Source: Paguma larvata (lineage: Eukaryota; Chordata; Mammalia; Carnivora; Viverridae). From it: DNA of 64,000 bases. The stretch covers positions 96,861,119 through 96,925,118 of the forward strand of contig CM057834.1 in NCBI GenBank assembly GCA_030068075.1, written 5' to 3'. A model generated the notes under the pieces. It saw only the letters and a program-made list of their open reading frames with translations, did not search any database and was not told where the DNA came from. The translations under genes and the position numbers were made by a program. Below are positions 22,704-33,336 of the stretch, piece by piece; the first letter of the stretch is position 1; each line of letters starts with the position of its first letter.

Positions 22704-24655
22704 CTAGACGCTGAGGGGCTTTTCCCTGGCATGTACTGCGACGTGGGTGTCGAGTGCCCCCTTGTACGTAAAGCTCCTGCCACACTCCTCACAAGAGAAA
22801 GGCCTCTCCCCTTTGTGATGGTGCAGATGAGTCTCCAGGCTTCTCTTCTGGAGGAACCCTTTGCCACACTCAGGACACCGGAAGGGCTTCTCGCCACTGT
22901 GCGTATGCAAGTGGACCTTCAAACTTCCCCGGATGCAGTAGCTCTTGTCGCACTCGGGACACTGGAAGGGCTTCTCGCCACTATGGACTCGAATGTGTTC
23001 GGTGAGCCGGTACTGCTGAGCGAAACTTTTGCCACACTTAACACAGGAGAATGGCTTTTTGTCGCTGTGCTGGAGCAGGTGGCTTTTCAAATTTCCTTTG
23101 AGACGGAAACTTTTACTGCACTCGGGACACTGGAAGGGTTTCTCTCCGCTGTGGATTCTCTGATGTTCGGTGAGCTGGGACTGCTGGGTGTAGCTCTTAC
23201 CGCACTCACTGCACGCAAAGGGCTTCTCGCCCCTGTGTGTCCGCTGGTGGAACTTCATGGAGGCCTTCCAGAAGAAGCTCTTGTCACACTCGGGACACTG
23301 GAAAGGGTCCTCCCCGCCGTGAAGTCTCATGTGCTCAGTGAGGTGCGAGTGTCGGCTGAAGCTCCGGCTGCACTCGGAGCAGGAGAACGGCTTCTCCTTG
23401 GTGTGGACCTTGAGGTGCTCCGTGAGCCTCGACTGCCGAGGAAAGGTCTTCTTGCACTCGTCACAGGAGAATTCCTTCTGTCTGCCGTGGACTCTGCTGT
23501 GGCGAGCGAGCTTGGAGGGCCGGGTAAACCTCTTGCCGCACTCCCCGCAGGAGAAGGGCTTCTCCTCGCTGTGTAGACGCTGGTGGGCCTTCATGGCGTT
23601 CTTCCAAGAGAAGCTTCTGTCACACTCGGGACACTGGAAGGGCTTCTTCCCACTGTGCTGAAACCGATGGGCTTTAAGGCTTCTCTTCAGGCGGAAACTT
23701 TTCTGACACTCGGGACACTGGAAGGGCTTCTCTCCCGTGTGAACTCGGGTGTGTTCTGCGAGTTTCGTCTTGTGTGTGAATTTCCGACCACACTCGTCAC
23801 AGGGAAACGGCTTCTCCCCACTGTGTGTCCGCTGGTGGGCCCTCGCGGCAGCCCTCCGGGCAAAGCCTCTGCCGCACTCCGGGCAACAGAAGGGCTTCTT
23901 CCCATCGTGGTGGCAAAGGTGGGCCCTCAAACTCCCCTGCAGGCGGAAGCTTCGGGCGCACTCCGGGCACTGGAAAGGCTTCTCCCCAGTGTGCACCCTG
24001 AGGTGCTCCGTGAGCTTGGACTGCTGGACGAAACCCTCGCCACACTGCTCACAGGAAAATGGTCTCTCCCCTTTGTGCAGACACAGATGCTTCTTCAAAG
24101 TGGCTTCACACTGGAAGGTCTTGTCACACTGGGGGCAGGGGCAGGGCCGCTGGCCCACGTGAAGCACCTGGTGAACGACCAGGCTGCACTTGAGATAGTA
24201 GCTCCTCTCGCACTTGCCGCACCGGAAGCGCTTCTTACGCAGGGCCGGCCGGTTGCGCCTGGGTGCAGAGTTCGCTCTGGGCCGGTTTCTGTGCTGTGGG
24301 TGCTGACAGGGCTGGCGCCTGGAGTGGTTTCTTTTGTGCCTTTCCAAGTCTCTCTTCCCCTGGAAGACCTTCCCACAGACAAAACAGGAATAGGAGCTCG
24401 GCCCTGGTGGGATTTCTAAGTGACCTGGGGTACCGACCCGAGTAGGCCATGGCGCGTTCTCATCCTGAGCGGATGATCCGACGTCAAGGTTTTCATGGAG
24501 AATCTCTATTTCTTGGAGACTTGGAGGCTGTAAGGCGGCTCTTTGGTCTGGTACGATCTTTCTTTCCTCCCCCGGTGAGGTAGCACATGAACTCTGCTTT
24601 TGGAGACCACTTAAATGGCATTCCTCCTCTTTTGTCTCGAGATTTCCTTGGTCAC
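22704..24655 (-). CDS. ZNF425: ZNF425 coding exon 4 (19 C2H2 zinc fingers, stop)
   Basis: The exon encodes residues 101-750 and the stop. It starts after a cttctctccag-type acceptor, completing a Gly codon and reading GDQGNLETKEEE. An acidic, Ser- and Pro-rich spacer precedes finger 1 (about residue 189). After a basic gap, fingers 2-19 run without a break at exactly 28-residue spacing from about 244 to 742. Each finger has both Cys and both His. Many linkers depart from TGEKP (for example HSGKKPF, HGRQKEF, HGGEDPF). The protein ends HVAVHAREKPLSV. With exons 1-3 it gives 750 residues, against about 752 recalled for human ZNF425, which has the same finger order. Human ZNF425 is described as a KRAB repressor affecting MAPK-responsive (SRE/AP-1) transcription; that role is assumed here. 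No frameshift is seen. Long plus-strand ORFs over this exon are shadows. Confidence 0.97.
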
Positions 24656-25096
24656 CTGGAGAGAAAGAAAGAAGACCCACCCTTACCAGTGGGGTGTCTG
24701 TGCCATGGGGGGTCGAGAACGGTCTTCATGTCACTGGCAGCACGCTCCCATTGATCCTGACGGCTTTGTGTACCTGCTTGCCACAGGCCAAGTATATTTA
24801 ACTGTGAGGTGCAAATCCTTCCATCATGTGTTAAGAAATGGCTGAGTGTGGGGAAAAAATTGTAGGCAAATGCATCTTGTGAACCTATGGATTATCCTGA
24901 GAGGATAAGCAGAAGTTGAAAGAAAGTAAAAATGAGCTAGTCTGAGAATATGACCATTCTATCCTGGTTCCTTAAATCTGTGAAGTAAATCACATAATAC
25001 TTAGGTATTAAGGCTTTGGGTCATACTCTTGGCCCTTCTACCACAGATTTCAGGAAAAGCTTTCTGGAAGAAGTGCTAATAGAAAATCTCTCTCTT
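24656..25096. other. ZNF425 intron 3, no gene seen
   Basis: Ordinary intron sequence follows the acceptor. I recognise nothing else. Confidence 0.6.
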
Positions 25097-25272
25097 GGTG
25101 CCTGGGTGGCTCAGTCAGTTAAATGTCCAACTTCAGCTCATGATCTCACAGTTCACGAGTTCGAGTCCCACATCAGGTTCTCTGCTGTCAGTGTGGGGCC
25201 CACTTCAGAGCCTCTGTCCCCCTCTCTCTGCCCCTCCCCAACTGGTGCTCCCCGCTCTCTCTCAGAAATAAA
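25097..25272 (+). mobile_element. CanSINE, plus
   Basis: The head is ggtgcctgggtggctcagtc, there are internal deletions and the tail is short. Confidence 0.85.
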
Positions 25273-25567
25273 TCTTTCTTAAGAATGTCGAAATGGCAAT
25301 TTATTCAATTCACAAGGAACACTATGGAAATAATGCCCTTTTCCAAGGAACTCTGCGTTGTAAGAAAGATATTAACAGAAGCATGGTCACTGCTGTTCCC
25401 AGAGCAAAAACCATGATGACAGGAACGGGGTGCAGAGCTAGCACCTTATTCTCATTCATAAAAACTGGAGCGGACAATTCCAGACGCTCACCTGAGCCGC
25501 TGTACTTCAGATCTGCTTTTCCTCCCACCTGCTGAATTGGGTCCTAGGCCTCTGCTTTTTTAAAACC

Positions 25568-25775
25568 TTTTTTTTTTTTTTTTTTTTTTGAGAGACACAG
25601 AGACAGAGCTTGAACAAGGGAAGGGCAGAGAGAGAGGGAGACACAGAATCGGAAGCAGGCTCCAGGCTCCGAGCTGTCAGCACAGAGCCCGACGCGGGGC
25701 TTGAACTCACAGACCGTTAGATCATGACCTGAGCCGAAGTCGGCCGCTCAACTGACTGAGCCACCCAGGCGCCCC
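25568..25775 (-). mobile_element. CanSINE, minus
   Basis: It starts with a T19 run and is close to consensus, ending ccacccaggcgcccc. Confidence 0.95.
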
Positions 25776-26109
25776 TAAAAACTCTCAACACAGGAGGAAA
25801 CCTCACCTGTCAGGAAGCGTGGGCCTGCCCCCAGAGAAGAGCTCTGATTATGCTCTGTGGTCACTGTAACAACAACAGGGGTTAGGTCTCCAACGGGATG
25901 GCGTCATTTACTAAGTTAGCACTCCACAGCTGATGTCCAGATCATGGCAAAAGCGCATTTACCTGTCTCCTTGAGTCCTATTTCTTACCACTTACTATTT
26001 ATTCCAGGCAGAGGAACAGCTGTGATTATTGGGTGAGTGCCACCTGGCACGAAGGGAACATTCGGTTTTAGGGATAGCCACCAAAGTTGTTCATTCTTTG
26101 GTACTCAAA
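25776..26109. other. ZNF425 intron 3, no gene seen
   Basis: I recognise no repeat or coding signal. Confidence 0.5.
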
Positions 26110-26655
26110 AATCTTTCTGGGTCCTGCCTTCCTACAGGATGAAGTCAGACTTCCTCCCGGGGACTCCTGGCCCCAGCTAATCTGACGTCATGTTACGTTT
26201 CCCCTTCTCCACCTCCCACATGGTCCCCAAAACAACATTCGGCTCTACATTTTCTAAACACGAGAGGCCGGTTCCCCCGAGACAGCTCATGTCTGACTCC
26301 TGCCCGAATCTGCCCATTCTTTGCTCTTTAAATCCTAATTCCTTTAGAAGTCTTCCTGGGAAACCGCTGTTTCTACTCCACTCATTCTCCTCTAAATCCC
26401 TATAGCACGACTACTACCACTGCCACTTCCTATTTTATTAAATTGTTCACAGTCTCATTATATAGACTAGTCCCACAGTTCGATATGATCGACTCACTTA
26501 ACTGCCATGTCACGTGAGAGAAGACAAACTCCTACAGCAGATCATATATATAGCTATACGTATGCATCTCCATCCCACCGTCGGCCGGAGTGGTAACTAA
26601 CACAGTCCTATGAACATGGTAGGGGCTCAATACTTATTAGATAAATGAAATAACA
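26110..26655 (+). mobile_element. L2-like fragment
   Basis: It carries text typical of L2 3' ends: agtcttcctgggaaacc in the middle and ggtaggggctcaatacttat near the end. It is strongly diverged. Confidence 0.5.
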
Positions 26656-27283
26656 GAGAGTGGCAATGAAACAAAGTCCTTGGGAATTCTTTTATTCTTT
26701 TGATGGAGCTAGTCCATACATTCCCTGGGCTCAAATCCCCTCTTCTTGAAGGAAAATCCTATGACTTCTAGGGACTTAGATCTCCATTGAATAAAACATT
26801 AACATAGTCTAAAAAATAACATATCCCCTTAAATATTTAAAGTATTTCTAATGTTTTTCTTGTGATACAAGGAATTCAAAAAGGAATCCTTCAAAAGGAT
26901 TTTAGAACTCAAGTTCTAAAAATCTGTACAATAAAAAAACAGTATGTTATACCAAGTCGGATGGTTAGCCATTTCTCTCTACTCAAATGGACACAGTGGT
27001 GTGATGGGGAAGACGGTTGTCGCTCAGGACTTGACAAGTGGGTCCTTTACTTGCTCTTTCACAGGTAATTCTCATCTTCTTTCCAGGGTCATAATTTTTT
27101 TTTTAATGAAACATACACAATTTCCCGCCTTACAAAAGTAATAGGTGCTTATATTTGCTTTCCACTTGAGTAAAAAAAAAACCATTCTCCATCAAAACAA
27201 GCTTCGTCTTCAACATCCAGCTGACTATCCAGAAAGATTCACGAAAATGAAATGAGTCATGACCCTAAATCCATCATACTCAC
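26656..27283. other. ZNF425 intron 3, no gene seen
   Basis: AT-rich. Two overlapping ORFs near 26862-27141 show no family similarity. Confidence 0.5.
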
Positions 27284-27439
27284 CGAAATACAGCAACTTT
27301 CCAGTCTTCTGCAAGTCCCACTGCTCATCGGCAGAAGGACTAAGTGTCATTCTTTTCTCCAAGGGTCCCTGGTCTCTGATTAACAGCGTTCTCCCCTGTT
27401 CCATCCAGGCGATCAAATCTGGCTTGGAAAAAACACCAC
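27284..27439 (-). CDS. ZNF425: ZNF425 coding exon 3 (second KRAB-type exon)
   Basis: This 156-nt exon encodes about residues 49-100. The acceptor is ctctttgcag and the donor is GTGAGT. The split first codon gives Gly, then GVFSKPDLIAWMEQGRTLL, aligning with the equivalent ZNF786 exon (GLPKPELISWIEQGR). The segment follows the A-box but is longer than an ordinary 32-residue KRAB B-box exon. It ends QKTGKLLYF. Phase is 1 at both ends, so skipping this exon would keep the reading frame. Confidence 0.95.
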
Positions 27440-27681
27440 CTGCAAAGAGAGCCCACATAGACTCGATCCGGATTTATCTGAGTACTTCACTGAACACGAT
27501 TACCACAGTTGACTCTGATTCCTGAATACAGGACATCAAAGTTAGGTTTAAAAAACTGAAACCCTTGAAATTACATGAATGACAACAAAACATAGCTTAA
27601 CCAGGACTGCTTAGCTTAAATGTTCTCTGCAACGTTTCACAAAATTAAAGGAAATGGAGAAGTTAAGGACAATGATTTTTA

Positions 27682-27785
27682 TTTTTATTTTAATGTTTAT
27701 TTTTTTTAATTTTTTTCCTTTATTATTATTATTTTTTTAATATGGAACGCTTCACGAATTTGCATGTCATCCTTGCGCAGGGGCC

Positions 27786-27830
<45 letters not shown>

Positions 27831-28035
27831 TGAAGCGAGCACAATGTTTATTTATTTTTGAGAGAGAGAGAAAGGGAGCGCGAACGGGATAGGGGCAGAG
27901 AGAGAGGGAGACCCAGAATCCAAAGCAAGCTCCAGGCTCTGAGCTGTCAGCACAGAGCCTGATGTGGGGCTTGAACCCACAAACCATGAGACCCCAAAGT
28001 CACACCCTTAACCAACTAAGCCACCCAGGTGCCCC
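27682..28035 (-). mobile_element. CanSINE, minus, interrupted by a U6 copy
   Basis: The A-tail end (27682-27700) and the body (27843-28035) flank a U6 retropseudogene. The outer duplication gacaatgattttt is intact. Confidence 0.93.
27738..27842 (-). pseudogene. U6 snRNA retropseudogene
   Basis: On the minus strand it starts GTGCTCGCTTC and runs the full length of about 105 nt of U6, with very few differences from the consensus I recall (in the GCAGCAC and ACACGCA regions). An A-rich tail follows, and aatgtttattt is duplicated at both ends. The DNA upstream is SINE sequence, so no U6 promoter (PSE/TATA) is present. It lies in ZNF425 intron 2, sense orientation. Confidence 0.92.
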
Positions 28036-28063
28036 TGGACAATGATTTTTTAAAAGGCCAACA

Positions 28064-28295
28064 GGGGCGCCTGGGTGGTTCAGCCAGTTAAGCGTCCGAT
28101 TTCGGCTCAGGTCATGATCTCATGGTTCCTGAGTTCATGCCCCGGGTCGGGCTCTGTGCTGACAGCTCAGAGCCTGGAGCCTGCTTCAGATTCTGTGTCT
28201 CCCTCTCTCTTTCTGGCCCCCCTCTCCCAACCTGCGTGCATGGGCGCACTCCCGCTCTCTCAGAAACAAATAGTAAAATCATTACCAAAAAAAGA
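28064..28295 (+). mobile_element. CanSINE, plus
   Basis: The head is ggggcgcctgggtggttcag. The CT-rich part is altered and the tail is short. Confidence 0.9.
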
Positions 28296-28575
28296 GAGAG
28301 AGGTAATTATTTAGTAATTCTAACTGTGGGAGAAACAAGGGAGGGTTTGGGCAAAAGAGAATTCAGAATTAATAAGACTGAGAGGGTGTAGATACCACTA
28401 GATAAAAAAGGACAAGTTAAATATTCCCAGGCCATAATAGGAAGTTAAGGAGATACTCTAAAGTGTAAAATGGGCACAGAATCACACTCGACCAGCCAAC
28501 AGCTAATAACAGAGTGAAAAGCCTATTAGTATAAGGCCGGTTCCCCAAAAATGATTTCTTTGAAGCCAATCCTAC

Positions 28576-28702
28576 CCAGGGAATCAAGAGTCTCATAATT
28601 GGTCTTCATCACTTGCTGATACATTTCCTGCTGCCACGCCTCCAGGATCTCCCACTCTTGTTCCGAAAAATATAAGGCCACGTCATCAAATGTCATGGTT
28701 AC
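28576..28702 (-). CDS. ZNF425: ZNF425 coding exon 2 (KRAB A-box)
   Basis: This 127-nt exon encodes residues 7-48. The acceptor is gtgatttccag and the donor is GTAGGA (a usable but not ideal GT site). The peptide begins [20 protein letters not shown] and continues [12 protein letters not shown] and [10 protein letters not shown] and EW are kept, but the LY of the A-box is MY and MLENY is VMKTNY, so TRIM28 recruitment may be weak. It matches the ZNF425 N-terminus as recalled. Confidence 0.96.
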
Positions 28703-28809
28703 CTGGAAATCACAAACAGTACACACGCACATTTTCACTTTCAGACTATTGTCTTTCAAGGTCCATGTCTTTAAGAGACAAGAAGAAACTATATTAAAAT
28801 CTCATTCTT

Positions 28810-28910
28810 AGGCGCCTGGCTGGTTCAGCTGGTGGAACGTGCAACTCTTGATCTCGGGGCTGTAAGTTCGAGCCCCACAGGGATAGTATAGAGATTACTT
28901 GAAAATAAAA
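28810..28910 (+). mobile_element. Short tRNA-type CanSINE, plus
   Basis: It reads ggcgcctggctggttcagct, then agttcgagccccacaggg. It lies directly upstream of a long-type copy. Confidence 0.8.
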
Positions 28911-28915
28911 TCATT

Positions 28916-29148
28916 GGGGGGCGCCTGGGTGGCTCAGTTGGTTAAGCATTGGACTTCCGCTCAGGTCATGATCTCACGGTTTGTTGGTTTGAGCCCTACA
29001 CTGGACCCTGTGCTGACAGCCCTGATAGCTCAGAGACTGGAGCCTGCTTTGGATTCTGTGTCTCCCTCTTTCTCTGCCCTTCCCCGCTTATGCACGCGCA
29101 CACGCTTTCTCTCTCTCAAAAATGAATAAACATTAAAAAATTAAAAAT
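28916..29148 (+). mobile_element. CanSINE, plus
   Basis: It is inserted at the tail of the short SINE. The duplication gaaaataaaatcat is imperfect on the right. Confidence 0.92.
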
Positions 29149-29920
29149 AAGAAAATCATATATATATATAATATATGATACATACATTCTATCGTTCTTT
29201 CTGGATGGTGCCATGAATAGAGTAATAAAGGGGTCACGAAGTCTATGTGAGCCACATAGTGAATTAATGACCAGCAGGCCTTTGAACACATGCCATCACC
29301 TAAAGGGGGGATCCTTTACTTAGCAGCAACCAATTATTGGTATGCAAGACTTTTTAAGAACTTTTTATTTTGAAATAATTATAGGCTCAGGAAGTTGCAA
29401 AGACAGTACAGCACAGAAAGGTTCCCAATGTCCTCTACTGTTGGGAGAGGAGGGGAGTAGCAGAAGGAGAAAAAATGCATTATGCTAGTAAGATTATTAG
29501 ATACGAAAATTCCAGTAAGGATAGAAGCAAAACTTGGACACGTAGGCATGTTAAACTTAGTTGAATTTAACAGTTTCCTGGATTAAGCTCAGGTTACGCC
29601 TATTAAACTCGATGACCGATGTTCAAATTTTCCATTAACCACCCCAACTGGTTCCAAATTTTCTTTCATTTCCTAGAGGGAGCAGTCTCCAGTTCCTCTC
29701 ATTCCCCATCTTCCTTCCCCTAACTTTTTTTTTCATCCGTTTATACAGATGAGCTTCCCTGAAGGCTACATTCATCAGCAGACCACAGAACGAGAGCCCA
29801 GAGAAACCAAAGAACTCCGACACAGGGCGGGAACAGCGGGTGACAAGAGGGGACGATTGGTTAGACTCTTAATTTCTCCAATGACCCCTTTCTTCCTATT
29901 CCATTGCAGAAACAACTTGG
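29149..29920. other. ZNF425 intron 1, no gene seen
   Basis: It holds an AT-repeat near 29156-29180 and a short reverse L1 3' piece near 29340-29440 (tattttgaaataattatagg). Nothing coding is seen. Confidence 0.5.
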
Positions 29921-30075
29921 GCACCAAAATCGCCCCTTTACCGGCCGGGGACTCCGAGCTCAGTCTTAGGTCACGGACAGTCTCCTGCCACCTCACTGCC
30001 CGAATCGGGACCCCATTCCAGCCCGCGACAGATACGAGTTTCAACAGGGCCCGCATCTTCCACGGCCCCGCTTAC

Positions 30076-30093
30076 CGGAGCCAGCGCAGCCAT
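30076..30093 (-). CDS. ZNF425: ZNF425 coding exon 1 (start exon)
   Basis: The exon encodes MAALAP in 18 nt, with start context gccATGG and a GTAAGC donor in phase 0. Joined to exon 2 it reads MAALAP-VTMTFDD. It aligns base for base with the ZNF786 start exon (MAEPAP), in the duplicated promoter block. In-frame total over four exons is 2253 nt (751 codons with stop). Confidence 0.92.
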
Positions 30094-30256
30094 GGCTCTT
30101 CACGGTCCCGTCCCGCCTCCGCCTCCGCTCGGGAGACGCCGAGTGCCCCGGCGACCCCGCAGCACCTCCCCCGGCGCGCGTCCTCCCTCCCCGGCCGGCC
30201 CCGCAGGCCCAGCCCCCGCGCGGTGCACGCTGGGACTTGCTTCTGGCCCTGCCCCA

Positions 30257-30273
30257 CAGCGCCCCCTGCGGCC
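30257..30273 (-). promoter_or_regulatory. CTCF-like core motif, minus
   Basis: These are the same 17 bases as at 13127-13143, within the duplicated promoter block. Their survival in a block that differs at many other bases hints at selection. Confidence 0.55.
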
Positions 30274-30769
30274 GGGAGGAGCCAGCGCCGCCTGCAGGTC
30301 CTAGCGCTCGGCCGGAGTCTCCAAGCGAGGAAGGTGGAGACAAGGAGGCACCAGAAGGACCTGGAGAGGAGACTGAGAGGTGGACATGCAACATTAGCTG
30401 CAAGAGGGAGGAAACTCGCTCTCGACTGAGCCCAGGATGAAGAGGGGGTGCGGGGTTGGTTCCTCCCCAAAGTGGACCCCAAGCGAGGGAAGGATCATCT
30501 GTGAGGCCATCCGGGGAATGAATCAAGGCAGGTAAGCCATCCGAAGTGATCAACGAGCAGCCCCCTCCCCCCAAAATGGGCAATGGGAAATACATCCTGC
30601 TGGGGATTCTGAGAGTGTGCAGACTCCCCCGTCAGAATCCTCCCACCAGGGGCCAGAAGGCTGGGAACTCATCCACCAAATCCTGCCCTTCTTCAGTGAG
30701 GTCGCTTCTGGTCTACCTTGGACACAGGCTAAGCCCATATTTAACGGCAGTTTTTGTGGATACATCTCA

Positions 30770-30965
30770 GGTTGAGGGTGTTCTCTTCTATTCCTAATTT
30801 GCTGAGAGTTTATATTGTGAGTGGGTACTTTGTTTTGTCCAAAGCTTTTTCTGCATCAATTTATATTTTTATGTAGTTTTTCTCTCTTAAGCAATTAATA
30901 TGGTTGATGAGATAGATTGATTTCTGAACATTGAACCAGCCTTGCATTCCTGCCATAAACCTTAC
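30770..30965 (-). mobile_element. L1 ORF2 fragment, minus
   Basis: Reverse L1 text: ccaaagctttttctgcatca, then ttgatttctgaacattgaac and ccagccttgcattcctg. Confidence 0.65.
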
Positions 30966-31440
30966 AGTGAAGAACTGTGGAGGGTTGAGACGCTACTCAT
31001 CTCACAAGCTGACAAATCAGCCTGCCATCAGGCCTCCAGTTTCATAGGCGTCGGCAAAAGACAAATCTCATGGGTGACAGGCAGCTTGAGCTGTATGTTT
31101 ACATCATCACCTTGCCCCCAAGTCCCATGGGAATGGTATGGGGTGGCCCAGGTGGATGCTGCACACATGACAGGTTTGTGTCATAGGTGAGGAACCCAAA
31201 CCACGGCATTCCCACTCGTGCAGTAGAGCTGTTAGCAATTTGCTCCACTACTCCGATAATGTCTCTTTTATTTTGTTAATAACTACGCTAATGTAGTTAT
31301 TAAAATATTTGGATTCAGAGCTATCATTTTATTATTAGTCTTCTGCTTTTCCTCTCTGTTTTTCATTTCTCTGTTTTCTGGGTTATTTGAACCTGTTTTA
31401 GTATTGCATTTTAGTTTACTTATTATGATTTTCACTGTCT
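30966..31440. other. Intergenic between ZNF425 and ZNF398, no gene seen
   Basis: The right part (from 31250) is AT-rich and could be more L1. Nothing is certain. Confidence 0.45.
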
Positions 31441-31600
31441 TTTTTTTTTAATTAATTTATTTATTTTGAGAGAGAGAGAGAGAATCCCAAGCATGCTTCA
31501 CACTGTCAGCGCAGAGCTCAAACTCACAAACCATGACATCATGACCTGAGCCGAATGCCACAGTCAGGGAGCTTAACTGACTGAGCCACCCAGGTGCCCC
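31441..31600 (-). mobile_element. CanSINE, minus, shortened
   Basis: The purine-rich middle is partly deleted. The target duplication is tcactgt. Confidence 0.88.
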
Positions 31601-31675
31601 TCACTGTATCTTTTTATATTCTACTTTGTAGTTGCTTTAGAAACTATAAAATACACATTTAATTTTCTTTTACTT

Positions 31676-31872
31676 TTTTTTAAAGTTTATTTATTTTGAG
31701 AGAGACAGAGAGAGCACAAGCAGGGGAGGGGCAGAGAGAGCATCCCAAGCAGTCTCTACACACAGTCAGCATGCAGACCCCCATGTGGGGTTCGAACCAC
31801 TGAAACCATGAGATCATGACCTGAGGCAAAACCAACTCAGTTGTTTAACCAACTAAGCCACCCAGGCACCCC
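31676..31872 (-). mobile_element. CanSINE, minus
   Basis: The 17-bp target duplication taattttcttttacttt is exact. Confidence 0.93.
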
Positions 31873-31894
31873 TAATTTTCTTTTACTTTTTTGA

Positions 31895-32335
31895 GAAGAG
31901 TGGCTTTATTGGGATATAATTAATATACCATACATTTAAAGAGTACAGCTCAATGACTTTTAATATATTCACAGCTTTTCCTTTTTTCTTTCTTTTTAAA
32001 TTAATAGACTATAAAAATCAATTTTAAACTTACAGAAAAATGAGTGTAAAGTAGAGAATTCTGATTACTCCCCCGCCTTCCCTCAGTTTCCCATATTATG
32101 GGGCGCCTGGGTGGCTCAGTCGGTTAAACCTCTGACTTCGGCTCAGGTCATCATCCCTCGATCTGTGAGTGCAAGCCCCGCGTCAGGCTCTGTACTGACA
32201 GCTCAGAGCCTGGAGCCTGCTTCAGATTCTGTGTCTCCCTCTCTGCCCCTCCCCTACTCGCACTCCATCTCTCTCTCAAAAATAAACAAACATTAAAAAG
32301 TGTTTAAAAAAATTTTTCCCATATTAAAACAAGCA
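31895..32335 (-). mobile_element. Old L1 3' fragment, minus, with a SINE inside
   Basis: Reverse L1 3' text: ttattgggatataattaata and aaacttacagaaaaatgagt. Interrupted by the SINE at 32100. Confidence 0.5.
32100..32313 (+). mobile_element. CanSINE, plus
   Basis: It is close to consensus, with the target duplication tcccatatta. Confidence 0.95.
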
Positions 32336-32507
32336 TGCAGGATTTTCAAAATTAAAAAAATCCAAGGAAAAAGAACTTCAGAATGACCTGTATAAAATTC
32401 TAACTGTAGAAAATGTTAACAATCTGGTGGTTTCAGAGCCGATCGAACTGACTCGCAATGTTATTAACAACGTAGGAATATTACGTGTCTCCCATCCTTT
32501 TGCCAAC

Positions 32508-32615
32508 ATTTTTTTAAAGATTTTATTTTTAAGTAATCTCTACACCCAACATGAGGCTGGAACCCACACCCAGAGATGAAAAGTCACTCTACCAAGTGAG
32601 CCAGCCGGGAACCCC
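32508..32615 (-). mobile_element. Short tRNA-type CanSINE, minus
   Basis: It reads agattttatttttaagtaat, then ctctacacccaacatgaggc. The target duplication is tgccaacattt. Confidence 0.85.
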
Positions 32616-32803
32616 TGCCAACATTTCCCATTGGCTCTGACATCCACTTTATGTAATCATCATTTAATTTTGTTTTGATTTGCATTTATTTAACAAAAAT
32701 TAATTGAGGCTGTGGACTTTTCTAAATTGAAAATTTTATTCGTGTAATTGTAGATTCACATCGGGGTATGAGAATTAATACAGAAACATGACATGTTTTA
32801 CTG

Positions 32804-32835
<32 letters not shown>

Positions 32836-33336
32836 AGTTTCATGAGGCTATAGACTTTTCTATGCATTAATTTCTTTTTCCTCCTCTGTAAACTCTTCCT
32901 TTCCTATTCGATAATTCACTGGTGGATCCTAGAAAACGAGCTTACGTATTTATGTAAATTTCATATCACATCCCATCACGTCACGGTCACATCACAAAAT
33001 CCAGTGATTCGTCTCATATTGTTTTGACTCCGTAGTTTGACTGATTGGGTTTTATAAAATGTACATATTGAGATGTGTTCATTCTTGTCTTCGAATTGTC
33101 TTAGACTTTCTGTATCTATAAGGTGGGGTAACAAATTACTGAAAGAAAATTTACTTTCTTTCAGTAAACTCATTGGCTATGTAGAATTATATTAGTATAT
33201 GGTGTTGGATGTGGGCGTAAAATAGTTCTCAATTCTAATATCCAGTTTTATGACATGGGCAGCTTTCGCTCTATTTTAGTGAAATTCACTTTATGCCATT
33301 AACTAGTAGTGTTCGTGAACCTTTAAAGCCATTGAA
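32616..33336. other. Intergenic, no gene seen
   Basis: AT-rich. A short inverted pair (ttactgaaagaaaatt / actttctttcagtaa) lies near 33136-33167. Confidence 0.5.
32807..32835. repeat. (GT)n microsatellite
   Basis: About 14 uninterrupted GT units. Confidence 0.95.

Larger units (their letters stand above)
29930..30680 (-). promoter_or_regulatory. ZNF425: CpG island and promoter of ZNF425
   Basis: CpG-dense DNA surrounds the ZNF425 start exon; transcription begins right of base 30093. From 30070 to 30680 it is a diverged copy of the ZNF786 promoter (12930-13560), including the CTCF-like site. No TATA box is evident. Confidence 0.85.

Noticed and set aside
22434..24419. Plus-strand ORFs of 380 and 278 codons opposite the ZNF425 finger exon
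   Set aside because: They are mirror frames of the regularly repeating finger DNA. The minus strand has an intact C2H2 array with correct splice sites.
22704..24655. CRISPR-like regular 84-bp repetition
   Set aside because: The period is that of 28-residue zinc fingers in an open reading frame; the genome is mammalian.
30041..30595. Antisense and sense ORFs (226 and 184 codons) at the ZNF425 promoter
   Set aside because: GC-rich artefacts over the start exon and its upstream region.
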